Shown here: positions 9,918-17,422 of the stretch, piece by piece
Position numbering within the stretch: position 1 is the stretch's first letter
How the letters are laid out: the number at the start of each line of letters is the position of its first letter
NCBI GenBank assembly: GCA_902362375.1
Contig: CABIVS010000003.1
Span: 234,895 to 298,894 of the forward strand
Source: Bacteroidaceae bacterium
GTDB lineage: Bacteria; Bacteroidota; Bacteroidia; Bacteroidales; Bacteroidaceae
Length of the DNA stretch: 64,000 nucleotides
Direction of reading: 5' to 3'
Translations under genes and position numbers: made by a program
Notes under the pieces: model-generated
What the model saw: the letters and a program-made list of their open reading frames with translations, nothing else
Databases searched by the model: none
What the model was told of the DNA's origin: nothing

Positions 9918-10886
9918 TTATTTGATTATGGTTGATACTGTGGGGATAAACGTAGTGTCAATCAGATTCTTTTCAGAGTAGGTTTGGGGTATTCGGTGGT
10001 TTTCTTTCAACCAGTGTATAGCCTTGTCTATCGCTTCAGCGGAGGGGCGTTTTGCTTTTTGATAACCGGGGAGGGCAACGAGCCCTGTCAGATTTTCGGG
10101 CACACCTATTTCTATCAGTACTTGTTCCCATTCTTTCTGCGGGTGCATTTTTATATAATTTACTCCCAGGTTATATCCTGTGATGAGTAACTCGATTTCT
10201 TTTCTCTTTTCGTTGAGTGCTTTTCGTGAAAAAGCGGTAGCGGTGAAATCGATACCCAGCTCTTGCGTACTTACCAATGAACGATGTTTATTGTTCATGG
10301 CGATGGATGCGGCAGGATCGGGCAGGAAAGAGGCGTCAATCTGATTGTACTGCAACATTTGCAGGCGGAGAGGAAGCTGGCCGATTCCCGGTATGTTTAT
10401 TTCCGTATGCTTGATTCCGGCTTTGCTTAATAGCTGGTCGGTGGCATATTCGATAACTGTGTTGCGCGATACAGCGATATTCTTTTCCTTGAGCTGTTCC
10501 AGTTGGTTGATATTACTTTCTTTGGAGACAATGAAGCAGAAATAACCGTCATTCTTCAGGATGAATGCTAAATCAGTATGATGAATAGCTTGTAATGCTA
10601 CCGCACTGGGATAATCAGTAATCATGCCATCCATTTTCCGGGTTTGGAAAGCAGCGTTTCGGTCGTTGGCAGAGTTGAATGAAAGAATGGTCAAGTCCAG
10701 TCCTAATGAGTCGTAAATGCCTTGCGTTTTGGCTATATGAAAAGGAAGTCCGTCTAGTGTAGGCATCATGCCTAAGGTAAGTGGTTGCAGTTCGGCTAGA
10801 GGTAAAAAAGAGCTGTCTCCTTTCTTACTCTGGCAAGAGTAAAGGAAGAAAAGGATGAACCAAAAGAATAGTACCGGTCTTTTCAT
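9918..10886 (-). CDS. ABC-type solute-binding lipoprotein (NMT1/THI5-like)
   Basis: A 322-residue lipoprotein: signal peptide with lipobox LYSC (Cys18), then a periplasmic type-II binding fold of the NMT1/TauA/SsuA group (TLGMMPTLDGLPFHIAKTQG, GLDLTILSFNSANDRNAAF, MDGMITDYPSAVAL). Family members bind thiamine precursors, taurine, nitrate or aliphatic sulfonates. No permease or ATPase gene is adjacent; the only partner is the porin 10 bases downstream. The binding protein may serve a transporter encoded elsewhere. Confidence 0.82.
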   Translation of the reverse strand: MKRPVLFFWFILFFLYSCQSKKGDSSFLPLAELQPLTLGMMPTLDGLPFHIAKTQGIYDSLGLDLTILSFNSANDRNAAFQTRKMDGMITDYPSAVALQAIHHTDLAFILKNDGYFCFIVSKESNINQLEQLKEKNIAVSRNTVIEYATDQLLSKAGIKHTEINIPGIGQLPLRLQMLQYNQIDASFLPDPAASIAMNNKHRSLVSTQELGIDFTATAFSRKALNEKRKEIELLITGYNLGVNYIKMHPQKEWEQVLIEIGVPENLTGLVALPGYQKAKRPSAEAIDKAIHWLKENHRIPQTYSEKNLIDTTFIPTVSTIIK

Positions 10887-10928
10887 ACCTCGTTTTTATA
10901 AATAAGAGGACCTCTTTTTTTATAAATA

Positions 10929-10958
10929 GGGGCAACTCTTTTCACAAAGAACTGCCCC
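10929..10958 (-). terminator. Likely terminator after pgk
   Basis: On the minus strand GGGGCA / TGCCCC plus an inner TCTTT / AAAGA pairing form a 30-base hairpin, followed by the weakly T-rich TATTTAT. It lies just past the pgk stop codon. A near-copy of the flanking TTTTTATAAATA sequence occurs about 20 bases on. Confidence 0.55.
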
Positions 10959-10991
10959 GACCAACATTTTTGTGTGAAATTAACAATAATC

Positions 10992-12251
10992 TTATTCTTG
11001 AATAGCAGCGATACCCGGAAGAACTTTTCCTTCGATTGCTTCGAGCAATGCGCCACCACCAGTTGAAACATAAGACACACCGTTAGCCAAACCGAACTTG
11101 TTAACGCAAGCTACAGAGTCGCCACCACCTACGAGTGAGAATGCGCCTTTCTTAGTTGCTTCAACGATTGCTTCACCTACTGCACGTGAACCGTGAGTGA
11201 AGTTATCAAATTCGAATACGCCTGTAGGACCGTTCCAAAGAATAGTCTTAGATTCTTTGATCACGTTAGCGAAGATTTCTTCAGTCTTAGGACCGATGTC
11301 AAGACCTTCCCATCCGTCAGGAATTTCGTCAACAGCACAGAATTTAGTATTTGCATCGTTAGAGAATGCGTCAGCAATCTTAGCGTCAACAGCCAATACC
11401 AGGTTTACACCTTTTTCTTTAGCTTTCTTTATCAAATCCAAAGCCAGGTCAAGTTTGTCGTCCTCACAGATAGAGATACCGATTTTACCCCCCATTGCTT
11501 TAGTAAATGTATAAGTCATACCACCGGCGATGATCAGGTTGTCCACCTTGCTCAACAGGTTTTCGATGATTTCGATCTTAGAAGAAACTTTAGAACCACC
11601 CATGATAGCAGTGAACGGACGTTGGATGTCGTTCAATACTTTATCAACAGCTTTCACTTCTTTCTCCATCAAGTAACCGAACATCTTGTTGTTTACGTCG
11701 AAATATTTAGCGATCAATGCTGTAGAAGCGTGTGCACGGTGGGCAGTACCGAATGCGTCGTTTACGTAGCAGTCAGCGTAAGAAGCCAATTTCTTGGTAA
11801 ATTCTTTCTGGCTTTCTTTTACAGCTTTCTTAGCAGCAGCTTTTTCTTCGTCAGTTGCATCTTCTGCCAAACCTCTTGGTTTGCCTTCTTCTTCAGCGTA
11901 GAAACGAAGGTTTTCGAGCAACAGCACTTCTCCCGGTTGCAGAGCAGCAGCTTTTACAGCAGCTTCTTCGCCCATGCAGTCGTTAGCGAACTGAACCTCA
12001 ACGCCCAGCAGTTCAGACAGATGCTTGATGATATGTTTCAAAGAGAACTTATCGGCAACGCCTTTCGGACGGCCCAGGTGAGAGCCAATGATGATGCTTC
12101 CGCCGTCTGCCAGAATCTTCTTCAAAGTAGGAAGAGCTGCACGCATACGAGTGTCATCTGTAATGTTGAAGTTTTCGTCCAGGGGTACATTGAAGTCCAC
12201 GCGAACAAATGCCTTTTTACCGGCAAAATTGAATTTGTCAATTGTCTGCAT
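10992..12251 (-). CDS. pgk: Phosphoglycerate kinase
   Basis: A 419-residue glycolytic enzyme that transfers phosphate between 1,3-bisphosphoglycerate and ADP. Family landmarks are intact: N-terminal [10 protein letters not shown], the substrate-binding [17 protein letters not shown], the hinge region [18 protein letters not shown], and the ATP-binding C-terminal [10 protein letters not shown] with GGGDSVACV. It contains a charged insertion near residues 125-150 ([20 protein letters not shown]), also usual in Bacteroidetes copies. It is a single-gene unit with its own TAACTTTG box. GCT/GCA/AAG-rich, highly biased codons fit a strongly expressed gene. Confidence 0.97.
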   Translation of the reverse strand: MQTIDKFNFAGKKAFVRVDFNVPLDENFNITDDTRMRAALPTLKKILADGGSIIIGSHLGRPKGVADKFSLKHIIKHLSELLGVEVQFANDCMGEEAAVKAAALQPGEVLLLENLRFYAEEEGKPRGLAEDATDEEKAAAKKAVKESQKEFTKKLASYADCYVNDAFGTAHRAHASTALIAKYFDVNNKMFGYLMEKEVKAVDKVLNDIQRPFTAIMGGSKVSSKIEIIENLLSKVDNLIIAGGMTYTFTKAMGGKIGISICEDDKLDLALDLIKKAKEKGVNLVLAVDAKIADAFSNDANTKFCAVDEIPDGWEGLDIGPKTEEIFANVIKESKTILWNGPTGVFEFDNFTHGSRAVGEAIVEATKKGAFSLVGGGDSVACVNKFGLANGVSYVSTGGGALLEAIEGKVLPGIAAIQE

Positions 12252-12305
12252 AATACTCTATTTTTATTTAAAAGTGTTTTTAAAATTCTTCTTTTAGAAC
12301 GACTG

Positions 12306-12313
12306 CAAAGTTA
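12306..12313 (-). promoter_or_regulatory. -7 box for pgk
   Basis: CAAAGTTA on the plus strand reads TAACTTTG on the minus strand, 55 bases upstream of the pgk ATG. Confidence 0.55.
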
Positions 12314-12344
12314 CTATTTATTTCGGTTCCTTGCTATTAAATCG

Positions 12345-13022
12345 TTATTTATTCTTGGCTTTTGGTTCCTCTTTTGTAACTTTATAGGTGTTACAGAAAT
12401 ATTTGCACATCATTTGCAAACCACAGGTGTCACATTTGGGAGTACGTGCCTGACAAACGTAACGGCCGTGCAGGATGAGCCAGTGATGGGCAATCGGTAT
12501 GAGCTTTTCAGGAATATTCTTCACCAGTTCTTTTTCCACGCTGAACGGGGTGGTGCAACTGTCCGGGACCAGTCCGATGCGGTGGCTGACACGGAACACG
12601 TGTGTATCTACCGCCATTGCCGCTTTTTTGAATACAACCGACTGAATCACATTGGCTGTCTTTCTTCCTACACCGGGCAACTTTATCAGATCTTCCAGAT
12701 TATCCGGCACCTCGCTATTGAAGTCATTCACCAGCATCTTTGCCATGCCGACCAGATGTTTGGCTTTGTTGTTGGGATAAGACACGCTTCGTATGTATTC
12801 GAAAATCACTTCCGGCGTAGTGGCAGCCAGTGCTTCCGGAGTCGGAAAATCTTTATACAAAGGAGGAGTGATGATATTCACCCGTTTGTCCGTGCATTGT
12901 GCAGAAAGAATAACAGCGATCAGCAACTCATACGGATTGTTGTAATGCAGTTCGGTTTCGGCTACAGGTATGTTGTCCTGAAACCAGGCGATTACTTTCT
13001 CATAACGTTCTTTCTTTCTCAT
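12345..13022 (-). CDS. nth: Endonuclease III, DNA glycosylase/AP lyase
   Basis: A 225-residue base-excision repair enzyme removing oxidised pyrimidines. The helix-hairpin-helix LPGVGRKTANV includes the catalytic Lys, and AVDTHVFRV supplies the catalytic Asp. The C-terminal [4Fe-4S] motif is complete with exact spacing Cys-x6-Cys-x2-Cys-x5-Cys (CQARTPKCDTCGLQMMC). Its ATG overlaps the stop codon of the upstream MFS gene by four bases (ATGA), so the two are translationally coupled. Confidence 0.96.
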   Translation of the reverse strand: MRKKERYEKVIAWFQDNIPVAETELHYNNPYELLIAVILSAQCTDKRVNIITPPLYKDFPTPEALAATTPEVIFEYIRSVSYPNNKAKHLVGMAKMLVNDFNSEVPDNLEDLIKLPGVGRKTANVIQSVVFKKAAMAVDTHVFRVSHRIGLVPDSCTTPFSVEKELVKNIPEKLIPIAHHWLILHGRYVCQARTPKCDTCGLQMMCKYFCNTYKVTKEEPKAKNK

Positions 13023-14218
13023 CGTAGCTTGTTTTTATGGTAATGAGGCGTCACTTTTAGTCTGAAATAGAGGGCGGAAACTACCGTCAGGCAGGCTCCG
13101 AAAAGATAGGCCTTATCAAATGTACTTATTTCTGCGATATATCCTCCGGTCAGCATACCGATGCCGATTCCTACATCCCAGGAAGTGAGGTAGGTAGAAG
13201 TCGCTGTTCCCCGCTGGCTGTTAGGGGCGAGGTTGACAAACAGCGTGTTAAATGCCGGAAACATAATGCCAAACCCGACACCCATTAATAATGCGATGCC
13301 AAAAAACAGCAGGGTACAGACGGTATCATTCCATTGAATCAGGTATACACAGGCTGAAAGCAGGAAGAAACTGAAAACAACCAGGTATAATCCGGCAGCT
13401 ATTACTTGCGTTATTTTTCCGCGATCCACCAGTTTTCCTGAAAAGATGCGGGAGATGGCCATACCGACTGCCATAAAGGTAAAGAAGAACCCGGTTTGTG
13501 TGTTCAATCCTATTTGGCGGGCGTACATGGCGACATAGTTAGTGGTCATTCCGTAAGGGATGGAAAGTAACAGCAGACTAAGTCCGGCAGGCAGTCCTTT
13601 CATCAGGATAAAGCGGTCGAGCGAGATCGGCTCCCGTTTCACAGGAGGCTTGTAGGGCGTTTTTACCAGACTTGCACATAGAAAACCTAAAATGCAGGAA
13701 CCGAATGCATAACAGAATATCGTAGCAAAAGAAACTCCCGCATCATGCAGAAACAGTCCGAACATCGGTCCGATGGACATGGCTGTGTTGTTGGTAAGCC
13801 CGTAATAACCTAAGCCTTCCCCTCGCCGGGAAGAGGGCATAATGTCTATCACTACCGTGTTTCCGCCTACTGTGACCATTCCGAAAGAGACTCCGTGAAT
13901 GATTCGGAAGATAATAAATAAGGTAAGGGAACCGGCAATTAAATATCCGCCGAACATCATCATGAAGATGAAGTAAGCAAACAGATAAAGAGGTTTCCGG
14001 GCAAACGTGTCGAGCAGATAGCCGGAAAACGGACGGATACAGAGGGCTGCCACCGTGTAGCAGGAGAGGACAATGCCGATAGTGGAATTTCCAGCCTGGA
14101 AGAATTCGGATAAATAGAACGGCAAAACAGGAATCAGCAACCAGAAACCGAAGTATAGCAGGAAGTTGGCTGCCAAGATGAAACAATAACTGGGAGTAAT
14201 GAGTCTATCCTTTGCCAT
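13019..14218 (-). CDS. Major facilitator superfamily transporter (drug-exporter-like)
   Basis: A 399-residue, 12-helix MFS protein (first helix about FILAANFLLYFGFWLLIPVL). The loop 2-3 motif A-like region and SFGMVTVGGNTVVIDIMPSS with RRGEGLGYYGL in helices 4-5 resemble the YfcJ/arabinose-efflux-like group of putative exporters. Substrate unknown. The open frame continues upstream to 14269, but those 17 extra codons are simply the left arm of an intergenic palindrome (14233-14264), so the ATG at 14218 is the real start. Four-base overlap with nth downstream. Confidence 0.9.
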   Translation of the reverse strand: MAKDRLITPSYCFILAANFLLYFGFWLLIPVLPFYLSEFFQAGNSTIGIVLSCYTVAALCIRPFSGYLLDTFARKPLYLFAYFIFMMMFGGYLIAGSLTLFIIFRIIHGVSFGMVTVGGNTVVIDIMPSSRRGEGLGYYGLTNNTAMSIGPMFGLFLHDAGVSFATIFCYAFGSCILGFLCASLVKTPYKPPVKREPISLDRFILMKGLPAGLSLLLLSIPYGMTTNYVAMYARQIGLNTQTGFFFTFMAVGMAISRIFSGKLVDRGKITQVIAAGLYLVVFSFFLLSACVYLIQWNDTVCTLLFFGIALLMGVGFGIMFPAFNTLFVNLAPNSQRGTATSTYLTSWDVGIGIGMLTGGYIAEISTFDKAYLFGACLTVVSALYFRLKVTPHYHKNKLR

Positions 14219-14232
14219 AATGAATGTATTTG

Positions 14233-14366
14233 TTTCACCACAGAGGACGCAGAGGACGCAGAGTCTCACGGAGTTTTTTCTTTCTAATGACTTTCTATGA
14301 AAAACGAGCCGTAGTTGATACGGCTGAAATAAGAACTCTGTGTCCTCTGCGTCCTCTGTGGTGAAA
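14233..14366. repeat. Large near-perfect inverted repeat built of 9-bp units
   Basis: Arms at 14233-14264 and 14335-14366 are complementary over 31 of 32 bases. Each arm contains tandem CAGAGGACG units and ends in TTTCACCACAGAGG. Inside the loop is a second hairpin, AGCCGTA / TACGGCT (14307-14325). The element occupies the gap between pheS and the MFS gene, both on the minus strand. Confidence 0.92.
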
Positions 14367-14372
14367 TCTAAT

Positions 14373-15392
14373 TTAGTAAGCGCTCTCGAATTCTTTTAGG
14401 AAGCGCGTATCGTTTTCAGAGAACATACGGAGGTCTTTCACCTGATATTTCAGGTTTGTGATACGCTCGATACCCATACCGAGAGCATAACCGCTGTATA
14501 TTTTGCTGTCTATTCCGTTTGATTCAAGTACGTTCGGGTCTACCATACCGCAACCGAGGATTTCTACCCAGCCGGTGTGTTTACAGAACGGACATCCTTT
14601 GCCACCGCAGATGTTACAGCTGATATCCATTTCCGCACTTGGTTCGGTAAACGGGAAGTAAGACGGACGCAGACGAATTTTTGTATCAGCACCGAACATT
14701 TCTTTGGCGAAGAGCAGCAACACCTGCTTCAAGTCGGTGAATGATACGTTTTTATCTACATACAGTGCTTCTACCTGATGGAAGAAACAGTGTGCGCGAT
14801 AGCTGATAGCTTCGTTACGATATACACGTCCCGGACAGATGATGCGGATAGGAGGCTGTGACGTTTCCATCACACGGGTCTGTACAGAAGAAGTATGTGT
14901 ACGCAATACTACGTCCGGGTGGGCTTCGATAAAGAAAGTATCCTGCATATCGCGTGCCGGATGGTCTTCGGCAAAGTTCAGTGCCGAGAACACGTGCCAG
15001 TCATCTTCAATTTCCGGACCTTCGGCAATGCTGAATCCCAGACGGGCAAAGATATCAATGATTTCGTTCTTTACAATGGTGAGCGGGTGGCGTGTGCCGA
15101 GTTCCACAGGATAAGCCGAACGTGTCAAATCCAGTCCGTCACAATCGTTGTCCTGACTTTCAAACATTTCTTTCAGCGCGTTGATTTTGTCCTGCGCTTT
15201 TGTTTTCAGTTCATTCAGTCTCATGCCGACTTCTTTTTTCTGTTCGGCAGCTACGTTACGGAAATCTGCCATTAAGTCGTTAATGGCTCCCTTCTTACTT
15301 AGGTATTTGATGCGGAGAGCTTCGAGTTCTTCGGCATTGGAGGCGTGTAAGGCTTCCACCTCTTTCAGAAGTTGTTCAATCTTAGCTATCAT
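14373..15392 (-). CDS. pheS: Phenylalanyl-tRNA synthetase, alpha subunit
   Basis: A 339-residue class II aminoacyl-tRNA synthetase subunit, full length for bacterial PheS. The N-terminal coiled-coil tRNA-binding region (residues ~1-85) precedes the catalytic domain: motif 1 around GTRHPLTIVKNEI, motif 2 with YRAHCFFHQVEALYVD, and motif 3 GYALGMGIERI. It forms an (alpha-beta)2 tetramer with PheT, whose gene is not in the window, as is common in Bacteroidetes. The minus-strand TATCTTTG box at 15435-15442 is the likely promoter. Confidence 0.97.
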   Translation of the reverse strand: MIAKIEQLLKEVEALHASNAEELEALRIKYLSKKGAINDLMADFRNVAAEQKKEVGMRLNELKTKAQDKINALKEMFESQDNDCDGLDLTRSAYPVELGTRHPLTIVKNEIIDIFARLGFSIAEGPEIEDDWHVFSALNFAEDHPARDMQDTFFIEAHPDVVLRTHTSSVQTRVMETSQPPIRIICPGRVYRNEAISYRAHCFFHQVEALYVDKNVSFTDLKQVLLLFAKEMFGADTKIRLRPSYFPFTEPSAEMDISCNICGGKGCPFCKHTGWVEILGCGMVDPNVLESNGIDSKIYSGYALGMGIERITNLKYQVKDLRMFSENDTRFLKEFESAY

Positions 15393-15434
15393 ATTTTTGA
15401 TGTATTGTTATTCAGTTTCTTAGTAAAAACCGTG

Positions 15435-15442
15435 CAAAGATA
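15435..15442 (-). promoter_or_regulatory. -7 box for pheS
   Basis: CAAAGATA on the plus strand is TATCTTTG on the minus strand, 43 bases upstream of the pheS ATG. It faces away from the plus-strand box at 15474. Confidence 0.6.
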
Positions 15443-15473
15443 TAATTTTATCACGAACCATCGAAATAATTTG

Positions 15474-15481
15474 TATCTTTG
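15474..15481 (+). promoter_or_regulatory. -7 box for the TonB-domain protein gene
   Basis: TATCTTTG lies 32 bases upstream of the ATG at 15513, in divergent arrangement with the pheS promoter. Confidence 0.6.
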
Positions 15482-15512
15482 TTGCCGATATGTACCGAAA
15501 ATCCGGCAACTT

Positions 15513-16529
15513 ATGAAAAAGATTGTTTTCTGTCTTCTGTTTTTAACCTTTTCTTTTCGCCTTGCGGCCCAAATTGACTATTTGGAGCCGGTGAAGCCTT
15601 TTTCCACTTATACAGGCGAGTTAGGCGAATATTATCGTAGTGTGTTTTCTTTACTTAATACAGGCTTCCAGAAACAGCCTTATGCGCATTTTGCAGCTAT
15701 CCCTTCCTTTTCGCCGGAGTATGCGATGTCGGTAGAGAAGAGGAACGGGCGTCATACGCTGGTTTCGAACACATTATCGCGTACTTATTGGCAGGCAGAG
15801 AAGGGGACGGTGACGGTGGATACTAAATCGGTTGTCATTAGTGCTTCCCTATATCACTCTTTAGGGGCTATCTTTCGTTTGGTGACAGAGCAGGTACAGG
15901 ATTTGGACGGTTCTACGGCTGGTTTGGATGGAATTGTTTATTTTTTCTCTTCTACGAATGCCAAAGGTAAAGAGCAGATGGGACGTAAATGGTCGCCGGA
16001 AAAGGGAACGTTGATGGAACGTCTCGTGTTGGTTTGTCAGTCGGCTTATATGTTATCCCGAGGGGAAAATATTTCGGAACAGACGTTGGCAGTGGAGGCT
16101 GCTGCTTTATTAAAAGCATTGCAACAGCGTACCAAGGAAGAGCCGGATGCTTATAAGCGGCCGATGTATATCGGAATTTATCCGGTGGGGCCCCGTTCAA
16201 AGACAGTTTCCGGAAGACAGGTGGAGGAACCTGCTCATTTCTCTGCGATGACTCCGGAAGAATATATTGCCAGTGAAATGGTTTATCCGTCAGGGCTTTT
16301 GGAGAAGAATGTTTCGGGTTATGCTTTATGTGAGTTTACTATTGATAAAGAAGGGGTTATCCTTCGTCCTCATATTCTACGTTCCACTCATCCGGAATTT
16401 GCAGAGGAGGCTCTCCGCATTGTCAAAGGGATGCCGAAATGGTCACCTGCATTGGTGGGAGGAAAGCCGGCGGATAGTAATTACACTCTTTATGTTCCTT
16501 TCCGTCCGCAACTCTATCGGAATAAATAA
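15513..16529 (+). CDS. Exported protein with a TonB C-terminal domain
   Basis: Predicted 338-residue protein. It has a cleavable-looking signal peptide (MKKIVFCLLFLTFSFRLAAQ), a central ~200-residue region I do not recognise, and a final ~80 residues that match the TonB C-terminal fold: FTIDKEGVI, then HPEFAEEALRIVKGMPKWSP and PADSNYTLYVPFRP. TonB proper is anchored by an N-terminal helix and has a Pro-rich linker; here the linker is absent and the N-terminus looks cleaved. It may be a periplasmic protein that borrowed the fold. Start chosen at the ATG giving the signal peptide. Confidence 0.8.
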   Translation: MKKIVFCLLFLTFSFRLAAQIDYLEPVKPFSTYTGELGEYYRSVFSLLNTGFQKQPYAHFAAIPSFSPEYAMSVEKRNGRHTLVSNTLSRTYWQAEKGTVTVDTKSVVISASLYHSLGAIFRLVTEQVQDLDGSTAGLDGIVYFFSSTNAKGKEQMGRKWSPEKGTLMERLVLVCQSAYMLSRGENISEQTLAVEAAALLKALQQRTKEEPDAYKRPMYIGIYPVGPRSKTVSGRQVEEPAHFSAMTPEEYIASEMVYPSGLLEKNVSGYALCEFTIDKEGVILRPHILRSTHPEFAEEALRIVKGMPKWSPALVGGKPADSNYTLYVPFRPQLYRNK

Positions 16530-16626
16530 GCAACTTTGCATCCAAAGTCCGATTAATAAAAAAAAGAGATATTGCATTTATAAGTTGAACTTATACTCTC
16601 TCCAATAAATAAAAAAAATAAATTTG

Positions 16627-16728
16627 CTGTCATCTGTCACAGATTGTAACTTAACTGTTTGATTATGAAAAGTTAATGGCGTGACAGCAGCATGGTGACA
16701 GCACTGTGACGGCAATAATGCTGTCACT
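16627..16728. repeat. Cluster of GTGACAGCA-type sites
   Basis: GTGACAGCA occurs at 16682-16690 and 16696-16704, GTGACGGCA at 16707-16715, and the inverted TGCTGTCAC at 16720-16728. A related GCTGTCATCTGTCAC lies at 16627-16641. Four near-identical 9-mers within 47 bases suggest protein-binding sites. The stretch is not coding on either strand as far as I can judge. Confidence 0.75.
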
Positions 16729-16894
16729 GCAAAGCAAAGAAGAGATAAACGCACTGCAAAGGCGGTATGGTAGAGATGCATACCCAAATCAAGTAAAAAT
16801 CACAGATGAAGTTTCATGGCCTGAATAGTATTAACCACAGGCAGATAAGCTATTTTATTTATTACCCCTGTACATACGGGGCGGGATCTGCCTT

Positions 16895-17056
16895 GTAACC
16901 GATAGTTTCAAGCCTTGAAACTATTGGTTTTGCGGTGTGAAACTACAGTTTCATCGCCTTGAAACTTTAGTTTCTCCTGCTTGGAACTATTAGTTTCTCT
17001 TAGGTGAAACTATAGTTTCACACTGATGGAACTTTAGTTTCTCGCCGATGAAACTA
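16895..17056. repeat. Tandem array of dyad repeats with a 22-bp period
   Basis: Eight units start at 16895, 16917, 16939, 16961, 16983, 17006, 17028 and 17050. The consensus is GAAACTnnAGTTTC followed by 8 variable bases. Units 3, 4 and 6 are perfect dyads; units 1, 2, 5 and 7 carry one to a few changes and unit 8 is a half-site. The spacing is 22 bases in all but one step (23), two helical turns, so the sites would face the same side of the DNA. It lies ~370 bases upstream of the HTH/alpha-CTD-like gene. Confidence 0.9.
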
Positions 17057-17152
17057 TTCCCCCATGTAGTTGTTTACTTATTTATCTTATATAAAATTCC
17101 ATTGTAACTAAAAAGCTTGTCATTTATTATCTTTCTTTTCAGAAAAAAGAAG

Positions 17153-17160
17153 TATATTTG
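17153..17160 (+). promoter_or_regulatory. -7 box upstream of the HTH/alpha-CTD-like gene
   Basis: TATATTTG fits TAnnTTTG. Transcription from here would give a ~255-base leader containing the nested inverted repeats at 17203-17340. Confidence 0.45.
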
Positions 17161-17202
17161 CAATCAAGGACCGGACCTTTGACAGCCGGACTTGTATTTA
17201 TA

Positions 17203-17340
17203 GGACATTTAATTTATCTAACAGGAAACTAGCAATTTTCAAACAGATGATAAATCAAATGTCCGTGCCAAGCTTATATCCTTATCGATATATAAGTTTT
17301 GGTGCGGGCATACTGTATTTTCATCTGTCGGTTTTGCTAG
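17203..17340 (+). promoter_or_regulatory. Structured leader with nested, competing inverted repeats
   Basis: Three pairings are visible. A: 17203-17218 with 17249-17264 (15 of 16). B: 17263-17279 with 17290-17307, complementary with G-U pairs and one bulge. C: CTAGCA 17229-17234 with TGCTAG 17335-17340, plus ACAGATGA 17243-17250 with TCATCTGT 17321-17328. A overlaps both B (by two bases) and C (by two bases), so alternative folds are possible. Function unknown. Confidence 0.6.
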
Positions 17341-17422
17341 TACCGCTGTTGGGAAATATATGTATCGTTCGCACCTTTTTTATATTTGGTTGCGACGTAT
17401 ACATCTAAAAACAAAACGAGGT

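Noticed and set aside
11193..13043. 616-codon open frame on the plus strand opposite pgk and nth
   Set aside because: It runs antisense to two well-supported genes with clear family motifs; its translation is low-complexity Phe/Ser/Val-rich and matches nothing. It is a by-product of their codon bias.
14219..14269. N-terminal extension of the MFS gene
   Set aside because: The extra residues (MRLCVLCVLC...) are translation of the palindromic CAGAGGACG repeat; the ATG at 14218 is the natural start.
16578..16787. 69-codon minus-strand frame over the GTGACAGCA cluster
   Set aside because: It spans non-coding repeats, its composition is dictated by them, and it has no start context or homology that I recognise.
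16895..17056. CRISPR-like array
   Set aside because: The repeat unit is a 14-base dyad with 8-base linkers, far shorter than CRISPR repeats and spacers, and no cas genes are near.
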